A DNA stretch of 28,655 nucleotides from MGBC163016 sp964469815 (GTDB lineage Bacteria > Actinomycetota > Coriobacteriia > Coriobacteriales > Eggerthellaceae): positions 1 through 28,655 of the forward strand of contig CAYXZC010000020.1 of NCBI GenBank assembly GCA_964469815.1, given 5' to 3'. The notes beneath the pieces are model-generated. The model was not told where the DNA came from. It made no database searches and saw only the letters and a list, made by a program, of their open reading frames with translations. A program made the translations under genes and the position numbers. This document shows, piece after piece, positions 1 through 9,262 of the stretch (the first letter of the stretch is position 1; every line of letters starts with the position of its first letter).

Positions 1-11
1 AAAGGCATGGT

Positions 12-2069
12 TTGATCCTACAACTTGAAAAGATCTCCAAATCATTCGGCGGCCGTGAGCTCTTCGCCGATGTTAACATGCGCCTCGAAGCCCATGACAG
101 GCTTGCTCTGGTAGGCCCGAACGGTGCCGGCAAGACAACGCTTCTGAACATCATCTCAGGCGAAGAGGATGCCGATAGCGGCAAGGTGATACTCGCCAAG
201 GGCGCAACGATGGGCTACTTGGAACAGGAAGCCATCGAGATGCAGGAGCGTCCTATCTTCGAAGAGGTCATATCATCGCAATCCGACATCTTGGATGCTG
301 AGCGCAACCTTTTGAAGTTGGAGGCGGCTCTTAGCGCTGATTCAACCCAGGCTCAACTGGACGCGGTCGGACGCGCGCGAGAGACATACGAGCTTCTAGG
401 CGGCTACACTCTGGAATCGAACGTCAGGAGCATCCTTTTCGGCCTGGGATTCAAAGAGGACGACATGACCCGTCTAACGAGCGAATTCTCAGGCGGGTGG
501 CAGATGAGGATCGCACTCGCGAAGCTCTTGGTGAAGAACCCCGACCTGCTCTTGCTCGATGAGCCCACCAATCATCTCGACCTTGAATCGGTTCGTTGGC
601 TCGAAGGGTTCCTGCGTGCCTATGACGGTGCGCTCATCGTGGTCAGCCACGACCGTGCTTTCATGGACAACATGGTCGACAGGGTCGCCGAGGTATCTCC
701 CGGTGAGATCATCCTTTACAAGGGGAACTATTCCGCATACCTCAAATCGCGTGAGGCGCGCATCGAGCTTCTCAAGGAGAAGCGTGCAAGCCAACTCGAA
801 GAGATCGAGAAGCTGAATGCCTTCGTTGAGAGGTTCAGGTACAAAGCCACGAAGGCGAAGCAGGCACAGGATAGGCTTCGTCGCATGGAGAAGCTGAAGG
901 AAGAGCTCGTTGAGATCCCCGATGAGGCCAAGCGCATCCATTTCAACTTCATACAACCACCACGTACGGGTGATGTGGTCGTCAAAGCAACCGGGCTTGA
1001 GAAATCCTTCGATGGCAAGGTGGTCTATGATGGTGTCGATCTGTCCATATACAGAGGAGACAAGATCGCGCTCGTCGGCCCTAACGGTGCTGGAAAATCC
1101 ACGCTCTTAAAGATGATCGCGGATGTCATCAAGCCGGATGCGGGATCGATAACCTATGGCGAGCATGTGAGCCTTACCTATTACGCCCAGCATCAACTCG
1201 AAGAGCTTGACTCTACGAACTCCGTTTTCCAAGAGTTGGATCAAGCTGCAGGGGGATGGTCGATATCACAGGTCAGATCGATCCTTGGCGCATTCCTTTT
1301 CAAGGATGACGATGTCGAGAAGAAGGTAGGAGTGCTATCGGGCGGCGAGAAGAGCCGACTCGCACTTGCTAAGATGCTCGTTGCTCCAAAACCGCTGCTG
1401 TGCTTGGATGAGCCGACGAACCATCTGGATATCTCGAGTGCCGATGTCCTTGAGCAGGCGCTGTCCCAGTTCGAAGGATCCATACTGCTCATCACCCACG
1501 ACAGGCATCTCATAAGGAGCATTGCCAATCGTATCGTAGAGGTGAAGGATGGCAAGATCACGAACTATGATGGGGATTACGACTATTACCTTGAGAAATC
1601 AGGACAATCAACATCGCCTGAGAGCCTTTCCCCTTCGTTGATCGATGGCATGTTCGATGCAAACGACGATGCAGCATCGAACGATGATAGCAAGACGAGG
1701 ATAACCATCAACAGGATCGATCGCTCGAAAAGCGATGGCTCCGCAGCTTCCAAGGCTAACAAAAGCGCTCCTAAGTCGAAGGAGCAGAAACGCGCTGAAG
1801 CAGAAGCTAGGAACAAGCTGCATGCTGCTACCAAGCATCTAAGATCGAGGATATCCAAGCTCGATGAGGAACTCTCCCGCGACAATGCGCGCATGGATGA
1901 GATATTGGCTTTGATGGCCGATCCTGATTTCTACATCAAAGAATCCGCCACGACCGATATCATCGCTGAGCACACCAAGCTCAAAGCCCGTATAGAGAGA
2001 AACGAAGAAGAGTGGTTCGCATTGAACGAAGAGCTTGAGATCGAAGCGCAAAAAGCTCAGAAGGTCTGA
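12..2069 (+). CDS. ABC-F family ATPase (Uup/YdiF-like)
   Basis: This is a soluble tandem ATP-binding cassette protein with no membrane domain. ABC-F proteins act on the ribosome, as translation factors or antibiotic-protection factors. It has two complete nucleotide-binding domains: Walker A GPNGAGKT at about residues 35-42 and GPNGAGKST at about 356, signature motifs FSGGW (about 160) and LSGGEKS (about 443), and LDEPTNHLD Walker B motifs near 183 and 465. The linker at about 240-320 is charged and helical, as expected for the P-site tRNA interaction motif. The tail from about 585 is a lysine/glutamate-rich coiled coil, as in Uup and YdiF. The 685-residue length fits this subgroup. The start is a TTG 6 bases after AAAGG at the window edge. 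The frame is open upstream, so the true start could lie outside. The exact subfamily, and whether it confers resistance, cannot be told from the sequence. Confidence 0.93.
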   Translation: MILQLEKISKSFGGRELFADVNMRLEAHDRLALVGPNGAGKTTLLNIISGEEDADSGKVILAKGATMGYLEQEAIEMQERPIFEEVISSQSDILDAERNLLKLEAALSADSTQAQLDAVGRARETYELLGGYTLESNVRSILFGLGFKEDDMTRLTSEFSGGWQMRIALAKLLVKNPDLLLLDEPTNHLDLESVRWLEGFLRAYDGALIVVSHDRAFMDNMVDRVAEVSPGEIILYKGNYSAYLKSREARIELLKEKRASQLEEIEKLNAFVERFRYKATKAKQAQDRLRRMEKLKEELVEIPDEAKRIHFNFIQPPRTGDVVVKATGLEKSFDGKVVYDGVDLSIYRGDKIALVGPNGAGKSTLLKMIADVIKPDAGSITYGEHVSLTYYAQHQLEELDSTNSVFQELDQAAGGWSISQVRSILGAFLFKDDDVEKKVGVLSGGEKSRLALAKMLVAPKPLLCLDEPTNHLDISSADVLEQALSQFEGSILLITHDRHLIRSIANRIVEVKDGKITNYDGDYDYYLEKSGQSTSPESLSPSLIDGMFDANDDAASNDDSKTRITINRIDRSKSDGSAASKANKSAPKSKEQKRAEAEARNKLHAATKHLRSRISKLDEELSRDNARMDEILALMADPDFYIKESATTDIIAEHTKLKARIERNEEEWFALNEELEIEAQKAQKV

Positions 2070-2086
2070 AAGGTCGAATAGGGATC

Positions 2087-2767
2087 ATGGATCTGGACAC
2101 CATCGCATACTATATCTGCTCCATATTGAGCTTCATCCCTGCCATCGTCGTGCATGAGGTCGCGCATGGCTTTGCCGCCTACAAACTGGGAGACCCTACA
2201 GCGAAAGCGGCGGGGCGCCTTTCATTGAACCCATTGAAGCATATCGATCCTTTCGGAACGGTGATCCTTCCTCTTTTGCTTATGATCCTTCATTGGCCGA
2301 TCTTCGGATACGCGAAACCAGTGCCTTACAATCCGACATACTTCAAAGACCCAAGACGCGGGGATGCCATCACAGGTCTTGCCGGTCCTCTCGCAAACCT
2401 ATGCATGGCGGCGATAGCGGCGATCATCATGCATCTTCTGGCATCGACATTGAGCATAAATGTCCTGTTCAGCGGCTTTCTCTTCTATGTCTATGCGATG
2501 TTCCTTCCCTTGTTCATCCTAATCAACCTATATCTGATGTTCTTCAATCTGTTGCCGATACCACCGCTTGACGGATCTTCCATAATCGCGCTGTTCATCC
2601 CCGAGAAGTATCTTCCGAAGTGGTACTCGATACAGCATTACGCTTTCCCCATATTCATGATATGCATCATCGTCTTGCCGTATGTCATCGGAGTGAACCC
2701 GTTTTCCTGGTATCTTGATGCTACGGCCGGCAACCTTGCCGATCTGATGATGCCGCGGTACTACTGA
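2087..2767 (+). CDS. Site-2 protease family (M50B) membrane metalloprotease
   Basis: This is an integral-membrane zinc protease related to the YwhC/Rip3-type site-2 proteases, which cut membrane-embedded substrates. The zinc site HEVAH lies at residues 23-27 in the first hydrophobic segment. The third ligand is the aspartate of LPIPPLDG at residue 162, also in a hydrophobic segment. Between them is the family-typical stretch with GRLSLNPLKH and FGYAKPVPYN. Four to five strongly hydrophobic segments are visible. The 226-residue length is normal for the short form without PDZ or CBS domains. The gene begins 17 bases after the ABC-F stop and ends 4 bases before the ScpA ORF, so it is probably co-transcribed with scpA and scpB, a neighbourhood seen in many Gram-positive bacteria. 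The substrate is unknown. Confidence 0.92.
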   Translation: MDLDTIAYYICSILSFIPAIVVHEVAHGFAAYKLGDPTAKAAGRLSLNPLKHIDPFGTVILPLLLMILHWPIFGYAKPVPYNPTYFKDPRRGDAITGLAGPLANLCMAAIAAIIMHLLASTLSINVLFSGFLFYVYAMFLPLFILINLYLMFFNLLPIPPLDGSSIIALFIPEKYLPKWYSIQHYAFPIFMICIIVLPYVIGVNPFSWYLDATAGNLADLMMPRYY

Positions 2768-2771
2768 TAGA

Positions 2772-3593
2772 TTGAAGATTGGATCTGCTGCTTTGGCGTA
2801 TAAGGTGAAAACAGAGAGCTTCGAAGGACCGTTCGATCTGCTTTTGTATCTTGTGAGTAAGAAGAGGGTGGATATCGGAGCCATATCCATATCCGAGATA
2901 ACCGACCAATATCTCATCGAGGTATCGAAGATGCAGATGCTCGATCTGGATGTGGCATCAGATTTCCTCCTAGTCGCTGCCACGCTGTTGGAGATAAAGG
3001 CTCAAGCCCTCATCCCCAAGGATAAGGATGCGCTCGATGACGAGATATCCGAGCTCGCGCCAAGTGACGCACGCGAGATACTGATAGACAAGCTATACAG
3101 ATACAAGCAATTCAAGAATGCAGCTGAAGAGCTGAATTCCAAATACGAGATGGCCGGAAGGATGCACGGACGCCCATTTGGCCCAGATGCCCGATTCCTA
3201 AAAGCGATGCCCGATTTCCTCAAGGATGTGAGCATGGATTCATTGGGATACCTTGCTGCAGGCGCTATGGCTCGCCGTGAGATATTCCTGCTCGAATCCG
3301 AGCATATCGCGGCAAAGCCCATCCCTGTCGAGGTTCATGTCCGAGCTATCCACCAAAGGATAACGACGCGCAAGCATCTCAAGTTCAGCGAGCTCGTGCA
3401 GCATGACCATTCTGCACAGTTGGTCGTCGTTTCCTTCTTGGCCATCCTTGAGCTCTATAAGAGGAAGATGGTCCTGCTAGAACAGGAGAGCTCATTCGGT
3501 GATATAGATATCACATACATCGAAGGCTCGGGGGAATTGATCCTTGATGATAACGATGATGCGCAATACTTCAACGATCCAAGCGATATGTAG
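2772..3593 (+). CDS. scpA: Segregation and condensation protein A
   Basis: ScpA is the kleisin subunit of the bacterial SMC-ScpAB condensin. It bridges the SMC head domains and helps to organise and segregate the chromosome. The N-terminal signature FEGPFDLLLYLV is complete, followed by the ISISEITDQY helix. The C-terminal winged-helix part (about 195-255) has the usual region in which LVVVSFLAILELYKR is conserved. The annotated start is a TTG 4 bases after the protease stop. A second in-frame TTG at 2793 would give MAYKVKTESF, closer to the usual family N-terminus. Neither has a clear ribosome binding site, so translational coupling to the upstream gene is likely. It lies directly before scpB, as is standard. 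Confidence 0.95.
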   Translation: MKIGSAALAYKVKTESFEGPFDLLLYLVSKKRVDIGAISISEITDQYLIEVSKMQMLDLDVASDFLLVAATLLEIKAQALIPKDKDALDDEISELAPSDAREILIDKLYRYKQFKNAAEELNSKYEMAGRMHGRPFGPDARFLKAMPDFLKDVSMDSLGYLAAGAMARREIFLLESEHIAAKPIPVEVHVRAIHQRITTRKHLKFSELVQHDHSAQLVVVSFLAILELYKRKMVLLEQESSFGDIDITYIEGSGELILDDNDDAQYFNDPSDM

Positions 3594-3611
3594 ATCGAAT
3601 TAGGAGATCAG

Positions 3612-4439
3612 ATGATAGAAGGTTTGGGAATAGAGCAGATGCCGAGCGCTATCGAAGCGTTGCTATTCGTAACGGATGAGCCTGTTAGCGCACTTTCTCT
3701 CTCGTCCATGTTGGAAGCAGGGATAAACGATGTTGAGGCTGCTTTGAAGGAGCTGCAGGTAGATCTCATAGAGAGGGATTCGGGCATACAGCTTCTCGAA
3801 GTGGCGGGAGGATGGAGGCTTGCTACGCATCCGCGCTATCATGAGCTGATCGAGAGATATGTTCTTTCGTGGGATACTCGCAAGCTATCCCAGGCCGCTT
3901 TGGAGACGCTTGCCATAGTGGCATACACCCAACCGGTAACCAGGGCGCAGGTATCCTCCATACGAGGCGTGAGCTCGGACAGCTCTCTGAACTCGCTCGT
4001 CGAGAAAGGCCTGGTTCGCGAAGCGGGAACAGCCGATGCACCGGGAAATCCCACCTTATATGCCACAACGAAGGCCTTCCTTGAGAGATTCGGCTTGAAT
4101 TCGGTGAAGGATCTCACCGATATCTCGGAATTCGCCCCGGATGAAGAGACCAAGCGCCTCATAGCCGAGCGCCTCTCAAGCACAAAGGACAATCTCATAA
4201 TCTCCGATGATGAGGCTAGAAGGCTTGCAAGCGATATGATCGAGGATGCTGCCGATGCTCTTCTTGACGGGCAAAAGATGCCTTCCGGGCAATCCGATGG
4301 CATCATCGGACAAGGTAACGATAACGATATTGATCCCGATAGAACATCCGAGATGTTCAGAGAAGCGCTTGCATCGACCTTAGGCGTCGTTGATAAGATA
4401 GATTTCGATGAGCTTGATTTCGATATCTCCGATGAATGA
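3612..4439 (+). CDS. scpB: Segregation and condensation protein B
   Basis: ScpB is the dimeric winged-helix partner of ScpA and SMC in chromosome condensation. The family hallmarks are in place: IEALLFVTDEPVS near the N-terminus, the block LSQAALETLAIVAYTQPVTR, then IRGVSSD and the YATTKAFLERFGLNS segment. The C-terminal 100 residues are an acidic, poorly conserved tail, which is common in ScpB. AGGAG at 3602-3606, 5 bases before the ATG, fixes the start. The stop overlaps the preferred start of the following rluB-like gene by 8 bases, so the two are translationally coupled. The scpA-scpB-rluB order is conserved across Firmicutes and Actinobacteria. Confidence 0.95.
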   Translation: MIEGLGIEQMPSAIEALLFVTDEPVSALSLSSMLEAGINDVEAALKELQVDLIERDSGIQLLEVAGGWRLATHPRYHELIERYVLSWDTRKLSQAALETLAIVAYTQPVTRAQVSSIRGVSSDSSLNSLVEKGLVREAGTADAPGNPTLYATTKAFLERFGLNSVKDLTDISEFAPDEETKRLIAERLSSTKDNLIISDDEARRLASDMIEDAADALLDGQKMPSGQSDGIIGQGNDNDIDPDRTSEMFREALASTLGVVDKIDFDELDFDISDE

Positions 4440-5175
4440 TGACCTTTCACAGATGAGGCTGCAGAGGTTCTTGGCTCGCTGCGGAGCCGGTTCGCGAAGA
4501 TCATGCGAATCCCTCATAACGGACGGCCGAGTCTGTGTGAACGGGAGCATCGTCACCGAGCTTGGCACGAAAGTGGATCCATCGGTGGACACAGTGGCCC
4601 TTGATGGGAGGATGCTGTCCATTCCCGAGCAGAACCACACCTTCAAGCTATACAAGCCGAAAGGCTACCTGACATCCATGTACGATCCGAGAGGACGCCG
4701 CTGTGTAAGCGACCTTGTTCCGATATCCGCATTCCCTTCGCTCTACCCGATAGGCCGGCTCGATAAGGACACTTCAGGGCTTCTCCTCTTCTCAACAGAC
4801 GGGGATCTGGGTCATAGCCTCATGCACCCCAGCAAGCACATCGATAAGACATACATAGCGACCATCCGATCGCGTATAGATGACCGCGAACTCGATCCTT
4901 TGCGCGAAGGCATCGTTTTGGATGATGGGAGATGCGCTCCAGCGAGCTGCAGGATACTCAAGGAGAACGGCTCTGCAACCGATGTGTCGATAACGATCCA
5001 TGAAGGAAAGAATCGCCAGGTCAGGCGCATGTTCAAAGCTATAGGGCATGAGGTGGCAGAACTGAAGAGGATAAAAGTCGGGGCTATCGAGCTCGATGGG
5101 CTGAAGGTAGGTCAATGCGAAGAGCTGAGCGAGGAAGAATACGGATCGCTTATTCGTGCAATTTCTTCGGATTAA
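4432..5175 (+). CDS. rluB: RluB-type 23S rRNA pseudouridine synthase
   Basis: This RsuA/RluB/RluE/RluF-family enzyme isomerises a uridine in rRNA. By its position after scpB it is most likely the 23S U2605-type RluB. An S4 RNA-binding domain opens the protein (RLQRFLARCGAGSRRSCE), followed by the catalytic domain with GRLDKDTSG. The nucleophile is Asp111 when counting from the chosen ATG. Further motifs are LMHPS, KTYIA and the KNRQVRRMF block. An ORF reading from 4408 exists, but the ATG at 4432 overlaps the scpB stop and leaves a normal N-terminus. An ATG at 4453 is a further option. The 247-residue length is typical. The exact target uridine cannot be fixed from sequence alone. Confidence 0.9.
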   Translation: MNDDLSQMRLQRFLARCGAGSRRSCESLITDGRVCVNGSIVTELGTKVDPSVDTVALDGRMLSIPEQNHTFKLYKPKGYLTSMYDPRGRRCVSDLVPISAFPSLYPIGRLDKDTSGLLLFSTDGDLGHSLMHPSKHIDKTYIATIRSRIDDRELDPLREGIVLDDGRCAPASCRILKENGSATDVSITIHEGKNRQVRRMFKAIGHEVAELKRIKVGAIELDGLKVGQCEELSEEEYGSLIRAISSD

Positions 5176-5240
5176 CGTTTAGAATTGATGTTGCTCAAAA
5201 CCAGCTTATGTATATTCGATCGGATGGATGAGGGTTTGAC

Positions 5241-6410
5241 TTGAACGAAACGAATGCGCATAAAGAAGATATTGAGACCTTTGAAGGTTGCGCCTTTGAT
5301 CATGTTGCCATCATCGGCCTTGGGCTCATAGGGGCGTCGTTGTCCGGAGCTCTGAAGAAGCGATACCCCAAGATGGAGATCATCGGGGTGGATAGCGATT
5401 CAAGGACGCGCGTGGTCGCCTGCGATAGGGGTTGGGTGGACAGAGCATACGATCCTGATGACGAAGGTTTGGAAACGTATCTTGCCACCATAGCCGATCT
5501 GGTCGTATTGGCCACACCGGTCAGTGCAGTGGATCATTATTTCGATCTTCTGAAGAGAACACGATATGGCGGTGTCATAACCGACACCATATCAACGAAA
5601 GCGCATATCCTCGAGAATGCCGAAGATCTGATCGAGCACACGCAGAACTACATCCCCGGTCATCCGATGGCAGGATCGGAGAAGAATGGCATCGATGGGG
5701 CCAGAACGGATCTCTTCGAAGGCTCCAACTGGATACTTTGCCCTGATGAGGATACCGATGCGGAGCATTTCAAGGATCTTCACGAGCTGATATGCGGCAT
5801 AGATGCACGCGTCGTCTCCATCCGAAGAGAGGATCATGACAAGGCCGTTGCCATAGTGTCGCATGTTCCCCATATGGTCGCGTCCTCGCTCGTACAGCTT
5901 GCGCACAGGCATGCGGATGACTCTCAAGCCCTGATGCGGCTTGCTGCGGGCGGATTCAAGGACACCACGCGGATAGCAGCCGGCTCGCCCGAGCTTTGGT
6001 GCGGCATCGCTTTTGACAACGCTACCGCTTTGCAGCAAGGCCTATCCGAGATACAGCAGATAATCGGCGATTTCTCAGATGCGCTTATGCGCAAGGATGA
6101 GAAGGCTTTCACCGAGCTCCTTGCCTCATCGGCGAAGATCCGGCGCTCGCTTCCGAGCGCTTGGGTGCCGGGAAGCGACAAGCTCTTAGAGGTTCGCATC
6201 CCCATGATCAACAGAACGGGCGTGGTCGCCGAGGTTACCACTATTGCAAGTTCGGTGGGTTGCAATATACAATCTATCGAGATAGATCATCTGTCCGAAG
6301 GAAACGCCGTCTTGGTCCTCATCCTCACGGATGAAGGAGATGTGGGACAGCTTTCCTTCCAGTTGATCAATGCCGGATATTCAGTATCTTTCAGTCCGAT
6401 CAATGCTTGA
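5241..6410 (+). CDS. tyrA: Prephenate dehydrogenase with C-terminal ACT domain
   Basis: TyrA oxidatively decarboxylates prephenate to 4-hydroxyphenylpyruvate in tyrosine synthesis. The N-terminal dinucleotide-binding fold has GLGLIG at residues 26-31. The substrate-binding HPMAGSEKNG starts at His141. The helical dimerisation domain contains the conserved SHVPHMVASSL and GGFKDTTRIA segments. Residues from about 316 to the end form an ACT domain (LEVRIPMINRTGVVAEV), which in this family usually mediates feedback inhibition by tyrosine. The TTG start is supported by TGAGGG at 5229-5234, 6 bases upstream. A 65-base gap separates it from rluB, the largest gap in the first 13 kb, so a new promoter here is possible. 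It overlaps the longest possible aroA ORF but not the preferred aroA start. Confidence 0.93.
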   Translation: MNETNAHKEDIETFEGCAFDHVAIIGLGLIGASLSGALKKRYPKMEIIGVDSDSRTRVVACDRGWVDRAYDPDDEGLETYLATIADLVVLATPVSAVDHYFDLLKRTRYGGVITDTISTKAHILENAEDLIEHTQNYIPGHPMAGSEKNGIDGARTDLFEGSNWILCPDEDTDAEHFKDLHELICGIDARVVSIRREDHDKAVAIVSHVPHMVASSLVQLAHRHADDSQALMRLAAGGFKDTTRIAAGSPELWCGIAFDNATALQQGLSEIQQIIGDFSDALMRKDEKAFTELLASSAKIRRSLPSAWVPGSDKLLEVRIPMINRTGVVAEVTTIASSVGCNIQSIEIDHLSEGNAVLVLILTDEGDVGQLSFQLINAGYSVSFSPINA

Positions 6411-6415
6411 GGAAG
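6409..6415 (+). promoter_or_regulatory. Ribosome binding site that sets the aroA start
   Basis: GAGGAAG lies 8 bases before the ATG at 6424 and overlaps the tyrA stop codon. It favours that ATG over upstream in-frame candidates at 6370 and 6403, which have no such site. Confidence 0.7.
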
Positions 6416-6423
6416 AAAAGATC

Positions 6424-7752
6424 ATGACGAACGAAGACTACAGCACCATCAAGCCTTTGAGCGCGCCTCTGCTCGGGTCAGCGAAGGTTCCGGGAGACAA
6501 ATCGATCTCGCACAGAGCCGTTCTCCTTTCGGCTATGGCCGAAGGGGTATCCAATCTTGAAGGCGTGCTCGATTCAGAGGATGTGCGCTCATCCATCGAT
6601 GCGGTAAAGGAGCTTGGCGCCAAGGTCGATCTTCAAAAGGCTGAGGACGGCTCTTTGTATGGCAGCATCGAAGGTTGGGGAGAAGACGGCCCCAAACAGC
6701 CCGATCGCGATATCGATTGCGGTAATTCAGGAACCACTGCGCGACTTCTGATGGGCATCATCGCTCCTTGGGATATCCAAGTGACGCTCACCGGCGATGA
6801 TTCCTTGAAGCGCAGACCCATGAGGCGAAACACAGCCCCGCTCATGAAGATGGGTGCGAGGTTCGAACCTGCGCAAGCCGACCATCTTCCCATCACGGAG
6901 ACGGGCAACCGCAACCTTAAGGCCATCACATATGATGCTCCGATGGCATCCGCCCAGCTGAAGACCGCTGTTTTGCTTGCCGGGGTCTTCGCAAAGGGCA
7001 CCACGACCTTGAACGAGCCAGCTCCTTCCCGAAACCACACCGAGCTCATGCTCCCTGAATTCGGCGTACCGACCACTGCGGGAACGCGGGTAGCCTCTGT
7101 AACAGGACCGTGCTCTATGCATGCATCCGACATCAAGGTTCCCGGAGACCCATCAAGCGCCGCATTCTTGGCTGTTGCAGCAATCTTGAAGGCCGGTAGC
7201 GATATCGTGATCGAGGATGTATCGCTCAACCCGGCTCGTATCGGATTCGTCCGCACCCTTGAGCGCATGGGGGCAGATATCGAGGAGCACAGGACAGGGC
7301 ATGAGGGCAAGGAGCCGAGCGGCACCATCCATGTGCGCTATTCTCCCGCGCTCCACGGTTGCGAGATACCTTCGCAGCATTTTGCTTCGATAATCGATGA
7401 GGTTCCGGTTCTAGCCCTTGTGGCGGCTCACGCAAAGGGAGTCACCGTGTTTCGTGGCGTCAGCGAGCTTCGTGCCAAGGAATCCGATAGGCTGCAGGCC
7501 ATAATCGATGGACTTGAGGTCCTCGGAATAGACGCTTGGGAAGAAGGGGATAACCTTTTCGTAGAGGGTGATCCGAACCTTTCGGTCGAAGAGGGTCTGA
7601 AGTTCGATTCGGATGGAGACCATCGCCTTGCCATGACGTGGGCGCTCGTAGGCCTTTGCGGCAACGTACCCGTTCAGGTTTCGGGAATGGATAGCATATC
7701 TGTGAGCTATCCCGATTTCCTGACCGATATAGAAGGACTGTCTGAAAGATGA
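6424..7752 (+). CDS. aroA: 3-phosphoshikimate 1-carboxyvinyltransferase (EPSP synthase)
   Basis: AroA condenses shikimate-3-phosphate with phosphoenolpyruvate, the sixth step of the shikimate pathway. The motifs are clear: KVPGDKSISHRA at about residues 21-32, DCGNSGTTARLLMG near 98-111 (the phosphoenolpyruvate loop), RRPMRR, the AKESDRL segment and the DHRLAM motif near the C-terminus. The GNSGTT loop is close to the class II (bacterial, CP4-like) consensus rather than GNAGTA. The 442-residue length is normal. A strong ribosome binding site sets the start. The stop overlaps the cmk start as ATGA. Sitting between tyrA and cmk, it belongs to a classic aromatic/nucleotide supercluster. Confidence 0.96.
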   Translation: MTNEDYSTIKPLSAPLLGSAKVPGDKSISHRAVLLSAMAEGVSNLEGVLDSEDVRSSIDAVKELGAKVDLQKAEDGSLYGSIEGWGEDGPKQPDRDIDCGNSGTTARLLMGIIAPWDIQVTLTGDDSLKRRPMRRNTAPLMKMGARFEPAQADHLPITETGNRNLKAITYDAPMASAQLKTAVLLAGVFAKGTTTLNEPAPSRNHTELMLPEFGVPTTAGTRVASVTGPCSMHASDIKVPGDPSSAAFLAVAAILKAGSDIVIEDVSLNPARIGFVRTLERMGADIEEHRTGHEGKEPSGTIHVRYSPALHGCEIPSQHFASIIDEVPVLALVAAHAKGVTVFRGVSELRAKESDRLQAIIDGLEVLGIDAWEEGDNLFVEGDPNLSVEEGLKFDSDGDHRLAMTWALVGLCGNVPVQVSGMDSISVSYPDFLTDIEGLSER

Positions 7753-8420
7753 TCATAGCAATCGACGGCCCTTCAGGAGCCGGTAAATCCACTGTTGCCA
7801 AAGCTGTAGCCAAGAAGCTAGGATTCTCCTGTTTGGATACAGGCGCGATGTACAGATCCATCGCGTGGTTAGCACTCCAGCAATGCATCGACCTGAACGA
7901 TGATGAAGCTCTCGAGGCGCTTGCGGGATCATGCTCCATCGAATTCCAGCACGATCCCGGTAACCCCGTATACCGATCCGTGAGCATCAACGGAAACGAT
8001 GTGACGCAAGCCATCCGCACCAAAGAGATCGACAAAGCGGTGAGCCCCGTGTCGGCATCTCCCAGTGTTCGGATGGAGATGCTCGAACAACAACGGCGCA
8101 TCGCAAGTACAGGAGACTACGTTGTCGAGGGAAGGGATATCGGCACGGTCGTGTTCCCTGAAGCCGACATCAAGGTGTTCCTCACTGCAAGCGATGAGGA
8201 GCGAGCCCATAGACGGGTCAGGCAGAACGCCGACAGGGGAGTCGGCTCCATAGACTACGAAGATGTGCTGACGGATCTTCGGCGGCGCGATGACTATGAC
8301 TCCTCAAGGGAGGTGGCTCCACTGAAGGCCGCCGATGATGCGCATATCATGGATTCCACCGATCTTTACATAGAAGATGTCATAGACGGCATATGCGATC
8401 TGGTTAGGAAACGCCGGTGA
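7749..8420 (+). CDS. cmk: Cytidylate kinase
   Basis: Cmk phosphorylates CMP and dCMP to the diphosphates with ATP, for nucleic acid and CDP-lipid synthesis. The P-loop GPSGAGKST lies at residues 7-15 and the NMP-binding DTGAMYRS at about 30-37. The VVEGRDIGTVVFP stretch and the lid region RAHRRVRQN are typical of bacterial type I CMP kinases. The length of 223 residues is normal. It overlaps aroA by ATGA and plsC by GTGA, so all three are probably translated in a coupled manner. The aroA-cmk-plsC-ispH order is conserved in Gram-positive bacteria. Confidence 0.95.
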   Translation: MIIAIDGPSGAGKSTVAKAVAKKLGFSCLDTGAMYRSIAWLALQQCIDLNDDEALEALAGSCSIEFQHDPGNPVYRSVSINGNDVTQAIRTKEIDKAVSPVSASPSVRMEMLEQQRRIASTGDYVVEGRDIGTVVFPEADIKVFLTASDEERAHRRVRQNADRGVGSIDYEDVLTDLRRRDDYDSSREVAPLKAADDAHIMDSTDLYIEDVIDGICDLVRKRR

Positions 8421-9262
8421 GCCTATTTCTACCTTATGAGAAGATGTGGGACATGCCACTTGGAGGCACCTCCCAAGAAAAGCAGATCCCGCATTGGTTC
8501 GGAAACCTTGCATATTGCATCGTCGGAGCGGTCACGAAGATACTTTTCCGCTACAAGGTGACGGGTAGGGATAATCTTCGTCAGTTCAAGGATAAGACCG
8601 GTGTTGTTGTAGTATGCAATCACACCTCATTTCTGGATGTTGCCTTCATCTATCTGGCAGCAAGGCCAACGCAATGGGTGCGTCTTCTTGGGCGCGATTC
8701 CCTATTCGACAATGCGGGCGGTCTCGTCGGGCAGATCTTATCACGTGTAGGGGCTATCCCCATCAAACGCGATTCAGCCGATAGGACGGCCATCAAACGT
8801 GCTTCGAAGGCGCTCAAGAACAAAGAGCTGATAGGGATCCTTCCTGAGGGAACCAGAAGATACAAAGGATCCAAGACCCCGGAATTGCATGCAGGAGCCG
8901 CCTTCATCGCCAAGATGGGCGGATCCGTGCCGATACTTCCCATGACCGTGCGCAACGCCGAGCTGGTAAAGCAAAAAGGCCAGCGCTTCCATTTCCCAAG
9001 GATATACATAGAATACGGAGATCCCATCCTGCTTGAGGATTTCGATTTCCTCCCCAAAGATGAGAGGCTCGAGGGGTGCACATGGTATGCCATGCGAGAG
9101 TGCTTCTCCATGTTCGAGCAGATCCCTGTCGAAGATGTGGATATGGTAGATCTCTTCCCGAATGCCAAGGATTTCACAAAGACATTCGCTGACAATCCGA
9201 TCCCCGCTCACACAACGGATGAGATCGTATCCAGGATCGATGCGAAGAAGGATGCTAAATGA
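8417..9262 (+). CDS. plsC: 1-acyl-sn-glycerol-3-phosphate acyltransferase (PlsC family)
   Basis: A PlsC-type acyltransferase, most likely transferring an acyl chain to lysophosphatidic acid to form phosphatidic acid at the membrane. The catalytic block NHTSFLD (NHx4D) starts at residue 68. The glycerol-phosphate-binding motif EGTR is at about 144-147 within LPEGTRRYKG. The PILPMTV segment follows. The length of 281 residues is slightly above average because of a C-terminal extension of about 60 residues with no recognised domain. The start is a GTG with AGGAA 6 bases upstream, overlapping the cmk stop. Together with plsY and gpsA downstream, it covers the phosphatidic acid branch. Confidence 0.9.
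   Translation: MSLFLPYEKMWDMPLGGTSQEKQIPHWFGNLAYCIVGAVTKILFRYKVTGRDNLRQFKDKTGVVVVCNHTSFLDVAFIYLAARPTQWVRLLGRDSLFDNAGGLVGQILSRVGAIPIKRDSADRTAIKRASKALKNKELIGILPEGTRRYKGSKTPELHAGAAFIAKMGGSVPILPMTVRNAELVKQKGQRFHFPRIYIEYGDPILLEDFDFLPKDERLEGCTWYAMRECFSMFEQIPVEDVDMVDLFPNAKDFTKTFADNPIPAHTTDEIVSRIDAKKDAK

Noticed and set aside
3839..4504. Long minus-strand open frame (221 codons) across scpB
   Set aside because: Serine/leucine-rich shadow of scpB and rluB without a ribosome binding site or domain motif; the plus-strand genes are certain.
6633..7328. Minus-strand open frame of 231 codons inside aroA
   Set aside because: Composition is that of an antisense shadow; it is explained by the codon bias of aroA, which leaves few stops on the other strand.
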